DNA from: an uncultured Methylocystaceae bacterium | GTDB lineage: Bacteria > Pseudomonadota > Alphaproteobacteria > Rhizobiales > Beijerinckiaceae | Reading direction: 5' to 3' | Assembly (NCBI GenBank): GCA_937870755.1 | Contig: CALMZV010000028.1 | Location: forward strand, 146,396-210,395 | DNA length: 64,000 nucleotides | Shown: positions 1 to 8,820 of the stretch, piece after piece | Layout: each line of letters starts with the position of its first letter | How positions within the stretch are numbered: position 1 is the first letter of the stretch | Notes under the pieces: model-generated | Databases searched by the model: none | What the model was told of the DNA's origin: nothing | The model's input: only the letters and a program-made list of their open reading frames with translations | Made by a program: the position numbers and the translations under genes

Positions 1-39
1 AGACTTCTGCTTCAGATCCTGAAGTTTGATTTCCCGCAT
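1..39 (-). CDS. rho: Transcription termination factor Rho, first 13 codons only
   Basis: The reverse complement of the first 39 bases reads MREIKLQDLKQKS, which is the characteristic N-terminus of alphaproteobacterial Rho, the hexameric RNA helicase that ends transcription. A purine-rich GGAAAA lies a few bases before the ATG. The rest of the gene lies outside the window. It is transcribed in the same direction as hemE, 169 bases downstream of it; no convincing gene or terminator is seen in 40-208. Identification rests on 13 residues, but the match and the hemE neighbourhood make it likely. Confidence 0.8.
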   Translation of the reverse strand, partial: MREIKLQDLKQKS

Positions 40-208
40 CGGGATTTTTCCTGCGCTGTCAGATAGCGTTGCCGCTGCGATGGATGGATCGATCTTGAGC
101 TCTTGCAAGCCGCAGCGCTACGGGTGGCGCACGTTCGATCGAATGGGGAGAGAACTATCAAATACCGCTTGCCGGTCGCTTTTGCAAGCACGCGCGCCTA
201 GGCGACGG

Positions 209-1267
209 TCACCCGCGCACCAGCTTCATCAATCGCTCGACATGCTCGACCGGAGTCGTCGGCAGGATTCCATGACCAAGATTGAAAATGTGTCGGCTTC
301 CCTCGAAAGCCTGGAGAATGCGCGCCACGCTCGCATCCAGGCTCCTGCCGCCGGCCAGCAACGCCAAAGGATCGAGATTACCCTGCAAGACAGACGCGCC
401 GCCGACGATCCTGCGAGCTTCGCCGATATCCTCGCTCACGCCCAGGCCCAGGCCATCGGGCGTGGCCACGTCGGCGAAACGTTTGAGGTTCGAGCCTGCT
501 TCTCTGGGAAATGCGATAATCCTCAACCCCGGCGCCCGCGCCCGCAATGCATCGATCATGCGAGCCACCGGACGCACGCACCATGCGTCGAACTGATCGC
601 TCGGCGCCAGCCCCGCCCAGGAGTCGAAAATCTGCACTGCTTCAACGCCCGCGCGCCATTGCGCGCACAGATAGTCGACAGACGCCTCCACCAGCTTGTC
701 CATCAGCATGGCGAAAGCTTCCGGATGCCGATAGGCGAACAGGCGAACGGGCTCTAGATCGCGCGTCCCTTGCCCGGCGATCATATACGAAGCGACCGTC
801 CAGGGCGCCCCGCAAAACCCGATGAACGCCGTCTCGCGCGGCAAAGCGCCCTTCACACGATCGATCGTCTCGAACACCGGCGCGAGACGATCCAGGTCGA
901 GCGGGCCTATCCGCATGACGCCATCGACATCCAGCACAGGCGAAAGTCGTGGCCCCTCGCCTTCCTCGAATCGCACCTCCTGCCCGAGCGCATCGGGAAC
1001 AACCAGAATGTCGCTGAACAGGATGGCGGCGTCGAACCCGAATCTGCGAATGGGCTGCAGAGTCACCTCCGCTGCCAGCGCCGGCGTATAGCAAAGATTG
1101 AGAAAAGAGCCCGCGCGCGCGCGCAGGTCCCGATATTCCGGGAGATAACGCCCGGCCTGCCGCATCAGCCAGATCGGCGGGCGTTTCCGAACGCCGCCAT
1201 CGAGAACTTCGAGCAAGGGCTTGCCGCTGACAGTTGTGGGAGAGGCTTCGTTCACAGTCGCCTTCAT
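209..1267 (-). CDS. hemE: Uroporphyrinogen III decarboxylase
   Basis: Decarboxylates the four acetate side chains of uroporphyrinogen III to give coproporphyrinogen III in cytoplasmic heme synthesis. The motif WLMRQAGRYLPEY near residue 35 carries the catalytic arginines, FSDILVVPDALG near residue 85 holds the substrate-binding aspartate, and GFCGAPWTVASYMI near residue 145 is a family signature. With the start at MKATVNEA the protein has 352 residues, the usual length. The frame stays open for another 45 codons upstream, but that extension does not look like HemE. No good Shine-Dalgarno sequence precedes this ATG, so the start is chosen by length. It diverges from the PPDK regulator across the putative origin. 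Confidence 0.95.
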   Translation of the reverse strand: MKATVNEASPTTVSGKPLLEVLDGGVRKRPPIWLMRQAGRYLPEYRDLRARAGSFLNLCYTPALAAEVTLQPIRRFGFDAAILFSDILVVPDALGQEVRFEEGEGPRLSPVLDVDGVMRIGPLDLDRLAPVFETIDRVKGALPRETAFIGFCGAPWTVASYMIAGQGTRDLEPVRLFAYRHPEAFAMLMDKLVEASVDYLCAQWRAGVEAVQIFDSWAGLAPSDQFDAWCVRPVARMIDALRARAPGLRIIAFPREAGSNLKRFADVATPDGLGLGVSEDIGEARRIVGGASVLQGNLDPLALLAGGRSLDASVARILQAFEGSRHIFNLGHGILPTTPVEHVERLMKLVRG

Positions 1268-1609
1268 AAAAGAATCTTTCGAAAGGAAGCTTTCTTTTTC
1301 TGCTGGACCGGGGATTAGAGGGTTTCCTGTCGCCGCACAACCAATCCCGCCACGTGGCGTGGCCTCGGCGACCGCGTGGATTGCTGTGAATTGCGCGGAC
1401 ATGGAAATACTTAATTTGAATCAAATGAATATGGAATGCCTTCGTCGCACGGTCTGTGCATGCCCGCGGATTGAAACTGTCCCGGATTCCTGTTCCCGCA
1501 ATCGCGACCTGTCTCCCTTGTGGCCCGCCCAGCCCGTTGCGCACAGCCCGCCACTGACATGCGGACGCAACTCGCCTATTGTCCCCAGCAATTCACAGTT
1601 TTTCACCTG
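1268..1609. other. Candidate chromosomal replication origin (oriC) between hemE and the PPDK regulator
   Basis: This 342-base gap has no gene. In Caulobacter and Rickettsia the origin lies between hemE and the RP001/CC0001 gene, the same pair seen here. Features seen: an AT-rich patch at about 1404-1437 with the palindrome ATTTGAATCAAAT (1414-1426); degenerate DnaA-box-like 9-mers at 1385, 1454, 1537, 1589 and, the best, TTTTTCACC at 1599-1607 (8 of 9 against TTWTNCACA); three GANTC methylation sites (1272, 1418, 1485); and clustered CTTTC/GAAAG inverted repeats at 1270-1299. dnaA is only 9 kb away. No strong consensus DnaA box exists, so the call rests mainly on synteny. It must also contain the hemE and PPDK-regulator promoters. 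Confidence 0.45.
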
Positions 1610-2458
1610 ATGGAGCGCCTTTCCGTGGGTCGCAACTATTTTCATGTGCACCTCGTTTCGGACGCGACGGGAGAAACGCTCATCGCCGTCAGTCGCGCGG
1701 CGGCCGCCCAATATCAGGGCGTCTCGTCGATCGAACACATTTATCCTCTGGTCCGCACGCTGGCGCAGCTCGACAAAGCGATCGCGGAGATTCGCGCCGC
1801 CCCGGGGATCGTCCTGTTCACTCTGGTGGAGCAGTCGCTCACCGAACGCCTGCAGGAAGCGTGTGTGGAAGCAGGCTGTCCATGCCTGTCCGTTCTCGAA
1901 CCGATCCTTTCGCTGTTTCAATCATATCTCGGCGCCGCGGCTACCCCGCGTCCCGGCGCACAGCATATTCTGAATTCCGAATATTTCCGTCGCATGGACG
2001 CGTTGAATTTCACCATGATGCATGACGACGGACAGGCTACCGACGACCTCGACCAGGCGGATGTCGTCTTGCTCGGCGTCAGTCGAACGTCGAAAACGCC
2101 CACGAGCATCTATCTCGCCAATCGCGGCATCAAGACCGCCAACATTCCCATCGTGCCCTCGGTGCCGCTCCCGCCCGGTCTCGACAAGTTGCGGAAGCCG
2201 CTCGTGGTGGGGCTGGTGGCTTCACCCGACCGCATCGTGCAAATCCGCCAGAACCGTCTGCTGGCGCTCAACGCGGATCAGGATACCGACTATGTCGACC
2301 GTTCGCTGGTCGCCGACGAAATCGCCACGTCGCGCCGCATGTTCGAGACGCACAAGTGGCCGATCATTGACGTGTCGCGTCGCTCGATCGAGGAGACGGC
2401 CGCCGCGATTCTCGATCTGTATCGCGAACACCGCATGCAATTCATTGCGCAGGGATGA
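1610..2458 (+). CDS. PEP synthase / pyruvate phosphate dikinase regulatory protein (DUF299)
   Basis: Bifunctional serine/threonine kinase and Pi-dependent phosphorylase of the DUF299 family, which switches PEP synthase or pyruvate phosphate dikinase off and on. The nucleotide-binding motif GVSRTSKTPTS is near residue 150, and the N-terminal HLVSDATGETL is typical. The chosen ATG gives 282 residues, close to the family length; the frame is open 30 codons further up but those residues are not family-like. It overlaps maf by 4 bases (ATGA), so the two are probably translated together. This is the RP001/CC0001 orthologue position next to alphaproteobacterial origins. Confidence 0.9.
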   Translation: MERLSVGRNYFHVHLVSDATGETLIAVSRAAAAQYQGVSSIEHIYPLVRTLAQLDKAIAEIRAAPGIVLFTLVEQSLTERLQEACVEAGCPCLSVLEPILSLFQSYLGAAATPRPGAQHILNSEYFRRMDALNFTMMHDDGQATDDLDQADVVLLGVSRTSKTPTSIYLANRGIKTANIPIVPSVPLPPGLDKLRKPLVVGLVASPDRIVQIRQNRLLALNADQDTDYVDRSLVADEIATSRRMFETHKWPIIDVSRRSIEETAAAILDLYREHRMQFIAQG

Positions 2459-3066
2459 GCGAACGTCCTGAGCAGTTGTGGCTGGGCGCGCCCGTCGTTC
2501 TGGCCTCGCGAAGTGCAGGTCGCGCGCGCATCCTGCGCAATGCCGGCGTTCCGTTCACTGTTCACCCCGCCGATATTGACGAGCGGACGCTCGAAATCGG
2601 CGTCGCGCACGACGAGCTGGCGTTGAAACTCGCACAGGACAAGGCGAGGCATGTGTCGAGGGAACATCCCTCCGCTATCGTGCTCGGCGCCGATCAGACG
2701 CTCACGATCGCCGGCGCGCTGTTGCACAAGCCGGGCGCCATGGGGCAGGCGCGCGACCAGCTGTTGTCGATGCGCGGTCGCTCGCATACGCTGACATCGG
2801 CGCTCGCGGTCGCGCGCGACGGAGAAATCCTGTTTCGCCATCGGGAAACCGCGACGATCATCATGCGCCGATTCTCGGAGCGAACGCTCGACGCCTATCT
2901 GGCCGCGATGGGCGATCGCGCGCTGGCCAGCGTCGGTTGTTACGAGATCGAGGGGCTCGGAACGCATTTGATCGCGCGTATCGACGGCGACTGGTTTACG
3001 ATCGTCGGGCTGCCGATTCTGCCGTTTCTCGCCTATTGCCGGAAGCACGGCTTGTTGCGCGACTGA
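2455..3066 (+). CDS. maf: Maf-family nucleotide pyrophosphatase
   Basis: Maf proteins hydrolyse non-canonical or modified nucleoside triphosphates (dTTP/UTP/CTP or m7GTP, depending on subgroup) and are linked to septum control. The N-terminal [17 protein letters not shown] around residue 16 matches the family phosphate-binding SxSxxR region, and GADQTL (near 80) carries the conserved aspartate of the active site. Length is 203 residues, normal. The ATG overlaps the stop of the preceding gene, and coaE follows 4 bases later, so it sits inside an operon of origin-proximal housekeeping genes. Substrate subgroup cannot be assigned safely from motifs. Confidence 0.9.
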   Translation: MSERPEQLWLGAPVVLASRSAGRARILRNAGVPFTVHPADIDERTLEIGVAHDELALKLAQDKARHVSREHPSAIVLGADQTLTIAGALLHKPGAMGQARDQLLSMRGRSHTLTSALAVARDGEILFRHRETATIIMRRFSERTLDAYLAAMGDRALASVGCYEIEGLGTHLIARIDGDWFTIVGLPILPFLAYCRKHGLLRD

Positions 3067-3070
3067 GGAT

Positions 3071-3658
3071 GTGACGATGATCGTACTCGGCCTTACAGGC
3101 TCGATCGGGATGGGCAAATCGACGACCTCGGCGATGTTCCGCGCCGAAGGAACGCCGGTCTACGATGCCGACGCCGCCGTGCATCGGCTCTATGCGAGCG
3201 AGGCGGTAGGGCCGGTCGGCTCGATGTTTCCGAGCGTCATCGTCGATGGCAGGGTCGACCGCGCCCGGCTGTCGGAAATCGTCCTCAAAGACGCCGCGGC
3301 GCTGCGCCAGCTCGAATCCATCGTTCATCCGCTCGTCGGACACGATCGCGCCAGCTTTCTTCAGCACTGCGCGCGCAGCGGAGTCGCGGCCTGTGTGCTG
3401 GACGTGCCGTTGCTGTTCGAGACCGGTGGCGAGCGCGCCGTCGACCTCGTCGTCGTTGTTTCGGCGAGTGGCGCTCAACAGGAACAGCGCGTTCTCGAAC
3501 GCCCCGGCATGACGCGAGAAAAGCTCGCCGCCATTCTCGCCAAACAGACGCCGGATGCGCAGAAGCGTCGGCGGGCGCATTTCGTCATCGACACCGGTCG
3601 TGGCGTCGACTACGCGCGCCGTCAGGTGCAAGCTCTCCTGCATGCGTTGGGAGCGTGA
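3071..3658 (+). CDS. coaE: Dephospho-CoA kinase
   Basis: Catalyses the last step of coenzyme A synthesis, phosphorylating the 3'-hydroxyl of dephospho-CoA. The P-loop [12 protein letters not shown] is at about residues 7-18, followed by the conserved [11 protein letters not shown] substrate/lid region near 34, and [11 protein letters not shown] near 115. Length of 195 residues is normal. Either ATG (3071 or 3077) could be the start. It lies between maf and dnaQ with gaps of 4 and 6 bases, the standard alphaproteobacterial order; aroE, often found between maf and coaE in relatives, is absent here. Confidence 0.94.
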   Translation: MTMIVLGLTGSIGMGKSTTSAMFRAEGTPVYDADAAVHRLYASEAVGPVGSMFPSVIVDGRVDRARLSEIVLKDAAALRQLESIVHPLVGHDRASFLQHCARSGVAACVLDVPLLFETGGERAVDLVVVVSASGAQQEQRVLERPGMTREKLAAILAKQTPDAQKRRRAHFVIDTGRGVDYARRQVQALLHALGA

Positions 3659-3664
3659 CGCGAC

Positions 3665-4369
3665 ATGCGCGAAATCGTACTGGACACCGAAACGACAGGA
3701 CTTGATCCGGCGACCGGCGATCGCATCGTTGAGATCGGCGCCGTCGAATTGTTCAACGGCGTTCCCACCGGGCAGAACTTCCACGTCTACCTCAATCCCG
3801 AGCGCGACGTGCCCGAAGGCGCGGTGCGCGTGCACGGGCTGACCGCCGATTTTCTGAAAGACAAGCCGCTCTTTGCGACTGTCGCGGAAGAATTCATGGC
3901 GTTCATCGCATCCGACCGCCTCGTGATTCATAATGCGGAATTCGATGTGCGCTTTCTCAACGCCGAGCTCGCACGGATCGCCGCGCCGACGATTGTCATG
4001 GACCGCGTTCTGGATACGCTGACGCTGGCGCGCAAACGCCATCCCGGCGCCCAGAACTCCCTGGACGCGTTGTGCAACCGCTACGGCGTGGATTCGACGC
4101 GCCGCAAGAAACACGGCGCCTTGTTGGACGCCGAACTGCTGGCGGAAGTTTATCTGGAGCTGAACGGCGGGCGACAGTCGGCCTTTACGCTGACGACGGT
4201 CATCGAGGTCGTCGAACGTTCGCGGACTGAGACATTGATATTCGAACGCGCCGGCGCTCTGCCGGCCCGCCTCGGGGCCGGCGATCTGGAGGCGCATCGT
4301 GCGCTTGTCGCCGCGCTAGGCGACAAGGCGTTCTGGACGAAATTCACGCCGTCAGGCGACGGGGCGTGA
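3665..4369 (+). CDS. dnaQ: DNA polymerase III epsilon subunit (3'-5' proofreading exonuclease)
   Basis: Proofreading DEDDh exonuclease of the replicative polymerase. Exo[12 protein letters not shown] (residues 5-15) supplies Asp and Glu, Exo[13 protein letters not shown] near 90 supplies Asp, and Exo[17 protein letters not shown] near 155 supplies the catalytic His and final Asp. The C-terminal tail after residue 185 is short and variable, as expected for the alpha-subunit-binding segment. At 234 residues it is full length. It is the last gene of the maf-coaE-dnaQ group and its final 18 bases overlap the 3' end of the convergent secB. Confidence 0.95.
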   Translation: MREIVLDTETTGLDPATGDRIVEIGAVELFNGVPTGQNFHVYLNPERDVPEGAVRVHGLTADFLKDKPLFATVAEEFMAFIASDRLVIHNAEFDVRFLNAELARIAAPTIVMDRVLDTLTLARKRHPGAQNSLDALCNRYGVDSTRRKKHGALLDAELLAEVYLELNGGRQSAFTLTTVIEVVERSRTETLIFERAGALPARLGAGDLEAHRALVAALGDKAFWTKFTPSGDGA

Positions 4370-4840
4370 TCCGGCCTGGTTCTGCTCTTCGGCCATCCGC
4401 TGCATGTAGAGGGCGCCGAAATCGATCGGATCGAGATAGAGCGGCGGAAATCCGCCGTTGCGCACCGCGTCGGCCACGATCTGTCGCGCGAACGGGAACA
4501 GAATGCGGGGGCACTCGATCATCACGACAGGATGCACCTGATCGGCCGGAAAGTTCGTCACTCGGAAAATCCCGCAATACTCCAGTTCAAAACGAAACAG
4601 CGTATCGGCGCCTTCGCCGGCCGAACCGTCGAGCTTGAGCGAGACCTCGAAGTCCTGTTCCGCCAGCTGCTGGGCGTTCACATTGACCTGAACGGAAATG
4701 TTCGGTCCCCTTTCCTGCGGGCCCAGCGAGCGGGGCGCGTTCGGGTTCTCGAAGGAAAAGTCCTTGACATATTGGCCCAGAGTATTGATTTGCGGGCCGG
4801 TGTTGGCGGCGCCCGCGCCGTTCCCGTTTGCTTCGGACAT
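4352..4840 (-). CDS. secB: Protein-export chaperone SecB
   Basis: Cytosolic tetrameric chaperone that keeps preproteins unfolded and passes them to SecA. The conserved segments [14 protein letters not shown] (about 24-37), [19 protein letters not shown] (about 52) and the C-terminal [16 protein letters not shown] (about 135) are family hallmarks. Length of 162 residues is typical, with a flexible low-complexity N-terminus. The purine-rich AAGGAGAAAAAG upstream of the ATG is a good ribosome binding site. It is convergent with dnaQ and divergent from the Tim44-like gene; the 182-base divergent gap shows no further gene. Confidence 0.96.
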   Translation of the reverse strand: MSEANGNGAGAANTGPQINTLGQYVKDFSFENPNAPRSLGPQERGPNISVQVNVNAQQLAEQDFEVSLKLDGSAGEGADTLFRFELEYCGIFRVTNFPADQVHPVVMIECPRILFPFARQIVADAVRNGGFPPLYLDPIDFGALYMQRMAEEQNQAGSRPVA

Positions 4841-5022
4841 CTTTTTCTCCTTGATGGTGGGGTGCAGCCCGCTGGCGGGACGGACGGAGCTCTAATCGGA
4901 AAACTGGGCCGCCGGGTATCATGTATGCGGGCCCGGAACAAGAACCGGCGAGGTGCTGGCCGCGGCCGGTTTGTATGACTATCTATAGGGCGCGCCCGAA
5001 AAGGGCGGGAGTGAGTCAACTC

Positions 5023-5730
5023 ATGCATGACGGTCTCGACCCGACGACGATCATATTCGCCCTGGTGGCGCTTTTCGTTGTGTGGAAGCTGCGCTCGGTG
5101 CTTGGAACGCGCGTCGACGTAGAGAAGCGCCCGCCCGGCGAGAACGGAGCCGGCGCGCCGGCGGCGGGCCGCAGCGCGGCGCAGGATGGCAACATCATCA
5201 GACTGCCGGGCGCAGCCGTTCGGATGCCTTCCACGCCCGCGCGCGGTTTCGAACCCTATGCGCGGTCGGACAAGGCCAAGCAGGGCCTCACCGAGATCGT
5301 GGCCGCCGACAGGACGTTCGATCTCCAGCGCTTCGTCGACGGCGCCAAGATGGCCTATGACATGGTGGTCTCCGCCTTTGCGTCCGGCGACCGTGCGACC
5401 CTGGCCAATCTGGTGAGCGCCGATGTCCTTGGCTCGTTCTCCAGCGAGATCCAGAAGCGCGAGGCGGCGGGAGAGATAGCCAGCACCAAGCTGGTCGGGA
5501 TCGATTCCGTCGAGGTCGTGGACGCCGGCATCAAGAACAAGACGGCGCAAGTCACGCTCCGGCTCGAGACCAAACTGATCAATGCGGTCAAGGACCGTTC
5601 GGGCGCCATCGTGACCGGCGATCCCGATCTTGTCGTGACCACGGAAGAACTCTGGACCTTCGCACGCGACGTCGAGAGCCGCGACCCCACCTGGAGGCTG
5701 ATCGCGACCGAGAGCGAACCAAACGCCTGA
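5023..5730 (+). CDS. Tim44/TimA-like membrane-anchored protein
   Basis: Alphaproteobacterial relative of the mitochondrial import protein Tim44. One N-terminal membrane segment (residues about 8-22, TTIIFALVALFVVWKL) is followed by a charged Pro/Gly/Ala-rich linker and a C-terminal Tim44-like domain (about 90-235, starting near FDLQRFVDGAKMAYDMVV). The start at MHDGLD was chosen because an AAGGGCGGGAGTGAG ribosome site precedes it; the frame is open 34 codons further upstream but those residues read like non-coding sequence. Placement beside secB and before mltA is conserved in Rhizobiales. Its function in bacteria is poorly known; a role in envelope protein handling is inference. Confidence 0.85.
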   Translation: MHDGLDPTTIIFALVALFVVWKLRSVLGTRVDVEKRPPGENGAGAPAAGRSAAQDGNIIRLPGAAVRMPSTPARGFEPYARSDKAKQGLTEIVAADRTFDLQRFVDGAKMAYDMVVSAFASGDRATLANLVSADVLGSFSSEIQKREAAGEIASTKLVGIDSVEVVDAGIKNKTAQVTLRLETKLINAVKDRSGAIVTGDPDLVVTTEELWTFARDVESRDPTWRLIATESEPNA

Positions 5731-5736
5731 TCGGCC

Positions 5737-6831
5737 ATGTGTTTGGAACATGTCGGGTTCGACCGTCTGCCCGGATGGAACGCGCGAGAGGCCCGATCCG
5801 TCTGGCCTGCCTTTGTGCGGTCGGCGAAGGCGATCGAGGAAGGCCGGGCGTCTTTGCGCGGCGCCGTCGAACCCTCGCCAGCCCTGAAAGCCGCTTGCCG
5901 CGCGGCGCTTGCCCTTTCCGACAAAACGGGGGATTCGCCGAATTTCGACGACGCAGCGGCATTTTTCCAGGAATGGTTCTCCCCGGCGCGCATCTGCGCC
6001 GCTGGTTTTCTGACCGGCTACTACGAGCCTGAAACGCTCGGTAGCCGTATCCCTTCGCCGGATTTCGCCGCGCCGGCGCTCGCGCGTCCCGATGACCTGA
6101 TCGACATGCGGGGGACGGAGACGCCGGGCTGGGACCGGCGAATTCAGGGCGCCCGCACGTCGCCCGATGGCCGCCTGCAGCCCTATCCAACCCGAGCGGA
6201 AATCGAGGACGGCGCGATTGACGGCGCATCCCGCGCGCTGGTCTGGTTGCGCGATGCGGTGGAACTGTTTCTGATTCAGGTGCAGGGTTCGGCGCGGGTG
6301 ACCTTTCCCGATGGCGCGCGCTGCCGCTTGATCTACGATGGCCGCAACGGTCGCCCTTACACCTCGGTCGGCCGGATCCTCATTGAGGCCGGATACATAC
6401 CGGCTGACGAAATGTCGCTGGCCCGCCTCAAGGCCTGTCTGCGCGATCTGGGACTTGGTTCGGGCGAGGCAGGCCGCGCGATCATGCATTGCAATGAATC
6501 GTACGTCTTTTTCCGTTTGGCCCCGGCGCCGGCGACGGATGAGGGCCCGATCGGCGGACAGGGCCTGCCATTGACGCCGCGCCGCTCGCTGGCGGTCGAC
6601 CGCGATATCTGGTCCTACGGGCTGCCATTCTGGATCGGCGCCGATCTGCCGGCCCTGGGCATGACGCCGCGCACGGGGCGGCTGTGGATCGCTCAGGATA
6701 CGGGATCGGCCATCGTCGGCCCGGCCCGTTTCGATATGTTTGCGGGAACCGGCGAGGCCGCTGGCGCTCTTGCTGGCGACATTCGCCATGGCGCAGAATG
6801 TTTCGTCCTTCTGCCACGCGCGGTTTCATGA
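5737..6831 (+). CDS. mltA: Membrane-bound lytic murein transglycosylase A
   Basis: Cleaves the MurNAc-GlcNAc bond of peptidoglycan, leaving 1,6-anhydro ends. The MltA domain spans about residues 70-260 (GFLTGYYEPETLGSR near 91; LIQVQGSARVTFPDG near 178) and the C-terminal 3D domain follows, with the catalytic-aspartate motifs AQDTGSAIVG and RFDMFAGTGEAAG near 310-335. No lipobox or clear signal peptide is seen at the predicted N-terminus, so either the start or the membrane attachment differs from the E. coli protein. It follows the Tim44-like gene after 6 bases and is followed by the Smr gene after one base. Confidence 0.92.
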   Translation: MCLEHVGFDRLPGWNAREARSVWPAFVRSAKAIEEGRASLRGAVEPSPALKAACRAALALSDKTGDSPNFDDAAAFFQEWFSPARICAAGFLTGYYEPETLGSRIPSPDFAAPALARPDDLIDMRGTETPGWDRRIQGARTSPDGRLQPYPTRAEIEDGAIDGASRALVWLRDAVELFLIQVQGSARVTFPDGARCRLIYDGRNGRPYTSVGRILIEAGYIPADEMSLARLKACLRDLGLGSGEAGRAIMHCNESYVFFRLAPAPATDEGPIGGQGLPLTPRRSLAVDRDIWSYGLPFWIGADLPALGMTPRTGRLWIAQDTGSAIVGPARFDMFAGTGEAAGALAGDIRHGAECFVLLPRAVS

Positions 6832-6832
6832 A

Positions 6833-7378
6833 ATGCAGCGAAGATTGACGCCGGAGGAAGTGGAGCTCTGGCGCAAAGTGACGGCGACGGTGCGGCCCCG
6901 CAAACCGGTCCCGCCATTCCCGCAGGCTGTCGCTCAGAAGCCGATTCCCGAGCATCGCGACCCCATGCCGCCCGCGCGCCCGCCGGCGGCGGTCGCCGCG
7001 CTGCCGCATCGTGCGCCGCAACCGTTGGATATGCGGACATTGCGCGATCTGCGCCGTGAACGCATGACGATTGACGCGCGCATCGATCTGCATGGCATGC
7101 GCGCCGCCGAGGCCCATGCCGCATTGAACGAGTTCCTGCGGCGCGCCCAGCGTTCCGGCGCACGCATGGTGCTCGTGGTGACGGGCAAGGGAAGTTCGCC
7201 GGGCGCCGACCCGTTCGCCGAACGGGGCGTCTTGCGTCGTCACACGCCCATGTGGCTGGCCGACGGCGCGCTTGGCTCCGTGGTGTCGGGCTTTTCCCAG
7301 GCGTCGGATGCGCATGGCGGGGCCGGAGCATTGTATGTTCGACTGCGCCGCAAGGAGCCAACTCATCATGTCCGATAG
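6833..7378 (+). CDS. Smr-domain protein (possible DNA/RNA endonuclease)
   Basis: Carries the Smr (small MutS-related) fold found at the end of MutS2 and as stand-alone proteins, some of which nick DNA or cut RNA. The Smr core begins at DLHGMRAAEAHAAL (about residue 84) and continues with VTGKGSS (about 118), HTPMWL and a final LYVRLRR; the HGxxxxxA and GxG motifs are present. The N-terminal 60 residues are a Pro/Arg-rich linker. The ATG one base after the mltA stop was chosen over an upstream in-frame ATG lying inside mltA. Length 181 residues. Biological substrate is unknown. Confidence 0.85.
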   Translation: MQRRLTPEEVELWRKVTATVRPRKPVPPFPQAVAQKPIPEHRDPMPPARPPAAVAALPHRAPQPLDMRTLRDLRRERMTIDARIDLHGMRAAEAHAALNEFLRRAQRSGARMVLVVTGKGSSPGADPFAERGVLRRHTPMWLADGALGSVVSGFSQASDAHGGAGALYVRLRRKEPTHHVR

Positions 7379-7396
7379 ATTGGAGCGGGGCGCCCC

Positions 7397-7783
7397 ATGA
7401 CGCCGTTCGGCGCAAAACTGCGGGAAATGCGTGCGAGCCGGGGCGTCACGATGGCGCAAATGGCGGAGGCGGTCGGCGTGTCGTCGGCCTATCTGTCCGC
7501 TCTGGAGCACGGCAGGCGCGGCGCGCCGACCTGGATTCTCGTCCAGCGCATCATTTCCTATTTCAACATCATCTGGGACGAGGCGGAGGAAATATGCCGT
7601 CTGGCGCAGGTTTCCGATCCGCGCGTGAAAATCGACACGGCGGGCCTTGCGCCGGAAGCGACCGCGTTCGCCAACCTGCTCGCCAAATCCATTCGTCTTC
7701 TCGAAAATGAGGATTTCGCGGCGCTGACGCATGTCGTAGACAGCGCCATCGCGCGCGCGCCGCTGAAGTCGCGCGCCTCGTGA
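7397..7783 (+). CDS. XRE-family helix-turn-helix regulator
   Basis: A 128-residue DNA-binding protein. The HTH_3-type domain covers about residues 5-65: FGAKLREMRASRGVTMAQMA, then the turn and recognition helix GVSSAYLSALEHGRRGAPT. The C-terminal half is helical and has no recognised domain. The gene follows Smr by 18 bases and its stop overlaps a GTG that is one possible start for the kinase gene downstream, so the two are probably co-transcribed. Target genes are unknown. Similar short regulators at this position are common in Rhizobiales (recollection of synteny, not checked). Confidence 0.85.
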   Translation: MTPFGAKLREMRASRGVTMAQMAEAVGVSSAYLSALEHGRRGAPTWILVQRIISYFNIIWDEAEEICRLAQVSDPRVKIDTAGLAPEATAFANLLAKSIRLLENEDFAALTHVVDSAIARAPLKSRAS

Positions 7784-7797
7784 AGATGGAACCGGCG

Positions 7798-8793
7798 ATG
7801 CAGTTGGAAAAGAAATATGATGTCGTCGCGATCGGGAATGCGATCGTCGATGTGCTGACGCGCGCCGAAGACGATTTTCTGGCCGCTCATCGGCTGCACA
7901 AGGGGACAATGGCGCTGGTGGATGAAGCCGCGGCCGATGCGCTCTACGCCGCGATGGGGCCCTCCACCATCGTTTCCGGCGGATCGGCGGCCAACACGGT
8001 GGTCGGCGTGGCGAGCCTCGGCGGCAGGGCGGCCTTCGTCGGTAAAGTGCGTGACGACGAGGCCGGCAGGGCCTTCGCACACGATATCCGCGCCGCGGGC
8101 GTCGGTTTTGCGACCGCGCCGGCGACCACGGGGCCCGCGACCGCACGGTGCCTCGTGCTCGTGACCCCGGACGGCGAACGCACGATGAACACCTATCTCG
8201 GCGCCTGCGTCGAACTCGCGCCGGAGGACGTGGACGAAACGGTCATCGAAAACGCGTCCATCTTCTATTTCGAAGGCTATCTGTGGGATCCGCCGAAAGC
8301 CAAGGCCGCCTTCCGCAAGGCGGCGCAGGCCGCGCGCCGCGGCGGCGGCCGGATCGCGCTCACGCTATCTGATTCCTTCTGCGTGGACCGCTACCGCGAC
8401 GAATTCCTGTCGCTGATCCGCAACGGCGAGATCGACATATTGTTCGCCAACGAGAGCGAAATGCACGCGCTCTACCAGACGGCCGACTTCGATACGGCGG
8501 TGGCCGCTCTTGGCGCGGAAAATGTTCTGGCCTTCGTGACGCGGTCGGAGAACGGCTGCGTCATCGTCGACGGCGACCAAACGACCGCGATTCCGGCTGC
8601 GCAGATCGAGCGGCTGGTCGATACGACCGGCGCTGGCGATCTGTTTGCGGCAGGCGTGCTGTTCGGATTGGCGCGCGGCCTGCCGCATGAAGCGGCGGCG
8701 CGGATCGGCGCGCTCGCGGCGGCGGAAATCATACAGCACTATGGCGCACGCCCGGAAGCCTCGCTCGCCGAGCTCGTCGCGCAAACCGCCTGA
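7798..8793 (+). CDS. PfkB-family sugar/nucleoside kinase (adenosine-kinase-like)
   Basis: Ribokinase/PfkB fold. YDVVAIGNAIVDVL (about residues 7-20) is the N-terminal signature, GGSAANTVVGVASLGG (about 60) the substrate-binding PfkB motif 1, and DTTGAGDLFAAGVLFG (about 280) PfkB motif 2 with the catalytic Asp and anion hole. The N-terminal form resembles adenosine-kinase-like members, but the substrate cannot be fixed. The start at MQLEKKYD was preferred because homologues begin shortly before YDV; a GTG at 7780 overlapping the preceding stop and an ATG at 7786 are alternatives. It is convergent with dnaA. Confidence 0.88.
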   Translation: MQLEKKYDVVAIGNAIVDVLTRAEDDFLAAHRLHKGTMALVDEAAADALYAAMGPSTIVSGGSAANTVVGVASLGGRAAFVGKVRDDEAGRAFAHDIRAAGVGFATAPATTGPATARCLVLVTPDGERTMNTYLGACVELAPEDVDETVIENASIFYFEGYLWDPPKAKAAFRKAAQAARRGGGRIALTLSDSFCVDRYRDEFLSLIRNGEIDILFANESEMHALYQTADFDTAVAALGAENVLAFVTRSENGCVIVDGDQTTAIPAAQIERLVDTTGAGDLFAAGVLFGLARGLPHEAAARIGALAAAEIIQHYGARPEASLAELVAQTA

Positions 8794-8820
8794 ACGCGTC
8801 CTGGAGCGCTTTCGAGCGAA

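Noticed and set aside
26..757. Long rightward open frame across hemE
   Set aside because: Runs antisense to hemE, whose motifs are clear; its Arg/Pro/His-rich composition is typical of a shadow frame in GC-rich DNA.
1268..1402. Extension of hemE by 45 codons
   Set aside because: The extra residues have no resemblance to HemE and would lengthen it beyond the family size; the region is better seen as part of the origin gap.
4678..6789. 703-codon leftward open frame opposite the Tim44-like and mltA genes
   Set aside because: The opposite strand carries recognised Tim44 and MltA/3D motifs; this frame is basic, low-complexity and matches nothing.
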